NCBI GenBank assembly: GCA_035771165.1
Contig: JAWNZC010000114.1
Span: forward strand, 2,289,001-2,353,000
Direction: 5' to 3'
DNA length: 64,000 nucleotides
Source of the DNA: Paragorgia papillata
Lineage: Eukaryota; Cnidaria; Anthozoa; Scleralcyonacea; Coralliidae
A model generated the notes under the pieces. That model searched no databases. It was not told the DNA's origin and was given only the letters and a program-made list of their open reading frames with translations. This document shows, in pieces, positions 57,601-64,000 of the stretch. Both the position numbers and the translations under genes were made by a program. Numbering within the stretch: the first letter of the stretch is position 1; each line of letters opens with the position of its first letter.

Positions 57601-60600
57601 TAGATTTTGGACGGAAATACTGCATTTGAGCTCAGCAACCAAATAGAACCTTATAGCTCCCAGTATTTGTGGCTGTGATTTTCTCAGTGCAGAGGTGGAA
57701 ATAGACATAGCAGGGAAAGTCCTCGGGTAGGAAGTTGTATTGCTTTCTACAGTAGAGGTGAGATAAGCGACAGGGGTACCAGGTAATTTATAGGAAGTGG
57801 GTAGGAAAGGTTTCATTGCCCTCAAGAGAACAATGATTACAGCTAGGACTAAGGATCAGTAAGGATAGGTAAAGGAATCGCAAACCCCAACTCTACTATA
57901 GAAAGCAATTCAACTTAATATCCAAGATCTTTTCTCTACTATCTCTACTCCCATCGCTGCAAAGAAAAGATCATGCCTGCAGTACAGAGATAGCCTTAAT
58001 GTTCTGTCAGTGGCTGCTGGGGCAAAATGCAACGAGATGTATACTTTTAGTACGGAAATGCAGAGTCAAAGGTAACCAATAGCCACACACCCCACCCAAT
58101 GTGGTTACTTCATAGTCTCTTGTCGAACACTATAATTATTAACCACTTAGGCCCAGGAATCCCACAGGCAACATATGTTGCAGAATAAACTATACTGTAC
58201 TGGCAATCAGGCCCTGAACCACAAGTTGCATAATGCAATGGGCCCATGACTAGTATATTACCTTTGAGCACAATTTTTCATCACTAGATTTTGGACGGAA
58301 ATACTGCATTTGAGCTCAGCAACCAAATAGAACCTTATAGCTCCCAGTATTTGTGGCTGTGATTTTCTCAGTGCAGAGGTGGAAATAGACATAGCAGGGA
58401 AAGTCCTCGGGTAGGAAGTTGTATTGCTTTCTACAGTAGAGGTGAGATAAGCGACAGGGGTACCAGGTAATTTATAGGAAGTGGGTAGGAAAGGTTTCAT
58501 TGCCCTCAAGAGAACAATGATTACAGCTAGGACTAAGGATCAGTAAGGATAGGTAAAGGAATCGCAAACCCCAACTCTACTATAGAAAGCAATTCAACTT
58601 AATATCCAAGATCTTTTCTCTACTATCTCTACTCCCATCGCTGCAAAGAAAAGATCATGCCTGCAGTACAGAGATAGCCTTAATGTTCTGTCAGTGGCTG
58701 CTGGGGCAAAATGCAACGAGATGTATACTTTTAGTACGGAAATGCAGAGTCAAAGGTAACCAATAGCCACACACCCCACCCAATGTGGTTACTTCATAGT
58801 CTCTTGTCGAACACTATAATTATTAACCACTTAGGCCCAGGAATCCCACAGGCAACATATGTTGCAGAATAAACTATACTGTACTGGCAATCAGGCCCTG
58901 AACCACAAGTTGCATAATGCAATGGGCCCATGACTAGTATATTACCTTTGAGCACAATTTTTCATCACTAGATTTTGGACGGAAATACTGCATTTGAGCT
59001 CAGCAACCAAATAGAACCTTATAGCTCCCAGTATTTGTGGCTGTGATTTTCTCAGTGCAGAGGTGGAAATAGACATAGCAGGGAAAGTCCTCGGGTAGGA
59101 AGTTGTATTGCTTTCTACAGTAGAGGTGAGATAAGCGACAGGGGTACCAGGTAATTTATAGGAAGTGGGTAGGAAAGGTTTCATTGCCCTCAAGAGAACA
59201 ATGATTACAGCTAGGACTAAGGATCAGTAAGGATAGGTAAAGGAATCGCAAACCCCAACTCTACTATAGAAAGCAATTCAACTTAATATCCAAGATCTTT
59301 TCTCTACTATCTCTACTCCCATCGCTGCAAAGAAAAGATCATGCCTGCAGTACAGAGATAGCCTTAATGTTCTGTCAGTGGCTGCTGGGGCAAAATGCAA
59401 CGAGATGTATACTTTTAGTACGGAAATGCAGAGTCAAAGGTAACCAATAGCCACACACCCCACCCAATGTGGTTACTTCATAGTCTCTTGTCGAACACTA
59501 TAATTATTAACCACTTAGGCCCAGGAATCCCACAGGCAACATATGTTGCAGAATAAACTATACTGTACTGGCAATCAGGCCCTGAACCACAAGTTGCATA
59601 ATGCAATGGGCCCATGACTAGTATATTACCTTTGAGCACAATTTTTCATCACTAGATTTTGGACGGAAATACTGCATTTGAGCTCAGCAACCAAATAGAA
59701 CCTTATAGCTCCCAGTATTTGTGGCTGTGATTTTCTCAGTGCAGAGGTGGAAATAGACATAGCAGGGAAAGTCCTCGGGTAGGAAGTTGTATTGCTTTCT
59801 ACAGTAGAGGTGAGATAAGCGACAGGGGTACCAGGTAATTTATAGGAAGTGGGTAGGAAAGGTTTCATTGCCCTCAAGAGAACAATGATTACAGCTAGGA
59901 CTAAGGATCAGTAAGGATAGGTAAAGGAATCGCAAACCCCAACTCTACTATAGAAAGCAATTCAACTTAATATCCAAGATCTTTTCTCTACTATCTCTAC
60001 TCCCATCGCTGCAAAGAAAAGATCATGCCTGCAGTACAGAGATAGCCTTAATGTTCTGTCAGTGGCTGCTGGGGCAAAATGCAACGAGATGTATACTTTT
60101 AGTACGGAAATGCAGAGTCAAAGGTAACCAATAGCCACACACCCCACCCAATGTGGTTACTTCATAGTCTCTTGTCGAACACTATAATTATTAACCACTT
60201 AGGCCCAGGAATCCCACAGGCAACATATGTTGCAGAATAAACTATACTGTACTGGCAATCAGGCCCTGAACCACAAGTTGCATAATGCAATGGGCCCATG
60301 ACTAGTATATTACCTTTGAGCACAATTTTTCATCACTAGATTTTGGACGGAAATACTGCATTTGAGCTCAGCAACCAAATAGAACCTTATAGCTCCCAGT
60401 ATTTGTGGCTGTGATTTTCTCAGTGCAGAGGTGGAAATAGACATAGCAGGGAAAGTCCTCGGGTAGGAAGTTGTATTGCTTTCTACAGTAGAGGTGAGAT
60501 AAGCGACAGGGGTACCAGGTAATTTATAGGAAGTGGGTAGGAAAGGTTTCATTGCCCTCAAGAGAACAATGATTACAGCTAGGACTAAGGATCAGTAAGG

Positions 60601-63600
60601 ATAGGTAAAGGAATCGCAAACCCCAACTCTACTATAGAAAGCAATTCAACTTAATATCCAAGATCTTTTCTCTACTATCTCTACTCCCATCGCTGCAAAG
60701 AAAAGATCATGCCTGCAGTACAGAGATAGCCTTAATGTTCTGTCAGTGGCTGCTGGGGCAAAATGCAACGAGATGTATACTTTTAGTACGGAAATGCAGA
60801 GTCAAAGGTAACCAATAGCCACACACCCCACCCAATGTGGTTACTTCATAGTCTCTTGTCGAACACTATATTATTAACCACTTAGGCACAGGAATCCCAC
60901 AGGCAACATATGTTGCAGAATAAACTATACTGTACTGGCAACCAGGCCCTGAACCACAAGTTGCATAATGCAATGGGCCCATGACTAGTATATTACCTTT
61001 GAGCACAATTTTTCATCACTAGATTTTGGACGGAAATACTGCATTTGAGCTCAGCAACCAAATAGAACCTTATAGCTCCCAGTATTTGTGGCTGTGATTT
61101 TCTCAGTGCAGAGGTGGAAATAGACATAGCAGGGAAAGTCCTCGGGTAGGAAGTTGTATTGCTTTCTACAGTAGAGGTGAGATAAGCGACAGGGGTACCA
61201 GGTAATTTATAGGAAGTGGGTAGGAAAGGTTTCATTGCCCTCAAGAGAACAATGATTACAGCTAGGACTAAGGATCAGTAAGGATAGGTAAAGGAATCGC
61301 AAACCCCAACTCTACTATAGAAAGCAATTCAACTTAATATCCAAGATCTTTTCTCTACTATCTCTACTCCCATCGCTGCAAAGAAAAGATCATGCCTGCA
61401 GTACAGAGATAGCCTTAATGTTCTGTCAGTGGCTGCTGGGGCAAAATGCAACGAGATGTATACTTTTAGTACGGAAATGCAGAGTCAAAGGTAACCAATA
61501 GCCACACACCCCACCCAATGTGGTTACTTCATAGTCTCTTGTCGAACACTATAATTATTAACCACTTAGGCCCAGGAATCCCACAGGCAACATATGTTGC
61601 AGAATAAACTATACTGTACTGGCAATCAGGCCCTGAACCACAAGTTGCATAATGCAATGGGCCCATGACTAGTATATTACCTTTGAGCACAATTTTTCAT
61701 CACTAGATTTTGGACGGAAATACTGCATTTGAGCTCAGCAACCAAATAGAACCTTATAGCTCCCAGTATTTGTGGCTGTGATTTTCTCAGTGCAGAGGTG
61801 GAAATAGACATAGCAGGGAAAGTCCTCGGGTAGGAAGTTGTATTGCTTTCTACAGTAGAGGTGAGATAAGCGACAGGGGTACCAGGTAATTTATAGGAAG
61901 TGGGTAGGAAAGGTTTCATTGCCCTCAAGAGAACAATGATTACAGCTAGGACTAAGGATCAGTAAGGATAGGTAAAGGAATCGCAAACCCCAACTCTACT
62001 ATAGAAAGCAATTCAACTTAATATCCAAGATCTTTTCTCTACTATCTCTACTCCCATCGCTGCAAAGAAAAGATCATGCCTGCAGTACAGAGATAGCCTT
62101 AATGTTCTGTCAGTGGCTGCTGGGGCAAAATGCAACGAGATGTATACTTTTAGTACGGAAATGCAGAGTCAAAGGTAACCAATAGCCACACACCCCACCC
62201 AATGTGGTTACTTCATAGTCTCTTGTCGAACACTATAATTATTAACCACTTAGGCCAGGAATCCCACAGGCAACATATGTTGCAGAATAAACTATACTGT
62301 ACTGGCAATCAGGCCCTGAACCACAAGTTGCATAATGCAATGGGCCCATGACTAGTATATTACCTTTGAGCACAATTTTTCATCACTAGATTTTGGACGG
62401 AAATACTGCATTTGAGCTCAGCAACCAAATAGAACCTTATAGCTCCCAGTATTTGTGGCTGTGATTTTCTCAGTGCAGAGGTGGAAATAGACATAGCAGG
62501 GAAAGTCCTCGGGTAGGAAGTTGTATTGCTTTCTACAGTAGAGGTGAGATAAGCGACAGGGGTACCAGGTAATTTATAGGAAGTGGGTAGGAAAGGTTTC
62601 ATTGCCCTCAAGAGAACAATGATTACAGCTAGGACTAAGGATCAGTAAGGATAGGTAAAGGAATCGCAAACCCCAACTCTACTATAGAAAGCAATTCAAC
62701 TTAATATCCAAGATCTTTTCTCTACTATCTCTACTCCCATCGCTGCAAAGAAAAGATCATGCCTGCAGTACAGAGATAGCCTTAATGTTCTGTCAGTGGC
62801 TGCTGGGGCAAAATGCAACGAGATGTATACTTTTAGTACGGAAATGCAGAGTCAAAGGTAACCAATAGCCACACACCCCACCCAATGTGGTTACTTCATA
62901 GTCTCTTGTCGAACACTATAATTATTAACCACTTAGGCCCAGGAATCCCACAGGCAACATATGTTGCAGAATAAACTATACTGTACTGGCAACCAGGCCC
63001 TGAACCACAAGTTGCATAATGCAATGGGCCCATGACTAGTATATTACCTTTGAGCACAATTTTTCATCACTAGATTTTGGACGGAAATACTGCATTTGAG
63101 CTCAGCAACCAAATAGAACCTTATAGCTCCCAGTATTTGTGGCTGTGATTTTCTCAGTGCAGAGGTGGAAATAGACATAGCAGGGAAAGTCCTCGGGTAG
63201 GAAGTTGTATTGCTTTCTACAGTAGAGGTGAGATAAGCGACAGGGGTACCAGGTAATTTATAGGAAGTGGGTAGGAAAGGTTTCATTGCCCTCAAGAGAA
63301 CAATGATTACAGCTAGGACTAAGGATCAGTAAGGATAGGTAAAGGAATCGCAAACCCCAACTCTACTATAGAAAGCAATTCAACTTAATATCCAAGATCT
63401 TTTCTCTACTATCTCTACTCCCATCGCTGCAAAGAAAAGATCATGCCTGCAGTACAGAGATAGCCTTAATGTTCTGTCAGTGGCTGCTGGGGCAAAATGC
63501 AACGAGATGTATACTTTTAGTACGGAAATGCAGAGTCAAAGGTAACCAATAGCCACACACCCCACCCAATGTGGTTACTTCATAGTCTCTTGTCGAACAC

Positions 63601-64000
63601 TATAATTATTAACCACTTAGGCCCAGGAATCCCACAGGCAACATATGTTGCAGAATAAACTATACTGTACTGGCAATCAGGCCCTGAACCACAAGTTGCA
63701 TAATGCAATGGGCCCATGACTAGTATATTACCTTTGAGCACAATTTTTCATCACTAGATTTTGGACGGAAATACTGCATTTGAGCTCAGCAACCAAATAG
63801 AACCTTATAGCTCCCAGTATTTGTGGCTGTGATTTTCTCAGTGCAGAGGTGGAAATAGACATAGCAGGGAAAGTCCTCGGGTAGGAAGTTGTATTGCTTT
63901 CTACAGTAGAGGTGAGATAAGCGACAGGGGTACCAGGTAATTTATAGGAAGTGGGTAGGAAAGGTTTCATTGCCCTCAAGAGAACAATGATTACAGCTAG
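48646..64000. repeat. 684-bp satellite, 22 full copies plus a partial
   Basis: Units start at ACTAGTATATTACCTTTGAG near 48671, 49360, 50045, 50730 and then every 683-685 bp to about 63720, where the window ends inside copy 23. The first unit is clearly diverged (CAACGGTAATTTTACG in place of CAATTTTTCATCACTAG); the rest appear almost identical. Each unit holds an imperfect inverted pair (TTGCTTTCTACAGTAGAGG / CTCTACTATAGAAAGCAATT) and a short hairpin (GATCTTTTCT / AGAAAAGATC). The repeated minus-strand frame of about 80 codons is not called as a gene: from the fourth copy on it is open only because the units are near-identical, and a one-base difference closes it in copies 1-3. No snRNA, 5S rRNA, histone or tRNA motif was recognised. 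Confidence 0.97.

Noticed and set aside
50739..63979. A conserved minus-strand frame of about 83 codons repeated in 20 satellite units
   Set aside because: The units are near-identical, so conservation is automatic. The first codon is TTG, with ATG three codons later. A one-base difference closes the frame in units 1-3. No domain or synonymous-change pattern supports coding.
48646..64000. Tandem snRNA, 5S rRNA or histone cluster
   Set aside because: No U1, U2, U4, U5, U6, 5S or histone signature was found on either strand of the unit. The single match to an ACCTGG-like U1 start is too short.

Overview
The window looks like a gene-poor, repeat-rich stretch of an animal nuclear genome. The intron-rich nucleoporin gene, GT-AG introns, tRNA-derived SINEs and dense MITE families fit a marine invertebrate. 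The style of the MITE families and of the multicopy HECT/integrase-like gene fragments suggests an anthozoan cnidarian (coral or anemone); that placement is inference. There is no sign of bacterial gene organisation.

Two genes can be named with confidence, and they form a divergent pair. NUP35 (nuclear pore protein Nup35/Nup53) lies on the minus strand at 3278-8378. I reconstructed it as 12 coding exons with 11 GT-AG introns, all in phase, encoding about 353 residues. MRPL13 (mitochondrial ribosomal protein uL13m) lies on the plus strand at 8781-9287 as one uninterrupted reading frame. About 400 bp separate their start codons. Two further loci, 26701-28677 (+) and 34268-36542 (-), have chains of splice-compatible coding-like exons that I do not recognise.

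Layout: 1-3.2 kb, an 80-bp satellite apparently derived from a MITE and an AT-rich minisatellite. 3.3-9.4 kb, NUP35 (introns loaded with MITEs) and MRPL13. 9.4-14.8 kb, microsatellites, MITEs, a SINE-interrupted repeat and a 19-bp minisatellite. 14.9-22.8 kb, broken copies of HECT-like and integrase-like multicopy genes, interrupted by DNA transposons with readable target-site duplications. 22.8-37 kb, palindromes, TTAA-type MITEs and the two tentative genes. 37-44.1 kb, CT microsatellites, nested duplications and about 24 copies of a 209-bp satellite. 44.1-48.6 kb, more MITEs. 48.6-64 kb, at least 22 complete and one partial copy of a nearly identical 684-bp satellite that runs off the window end.

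About one third of the window is tandem array, and much of the rest is non-autonomous DNA transposon. I found no CRISPR array, operon, rRNA, bona fide tRNA or defence system. The points most worth following are the two CAG...CTG elements with 6-bp target duplications, the two linked unit types in the 684-bp satellite, the satellite derived from a MITE end, and the fragmentary HECT family.
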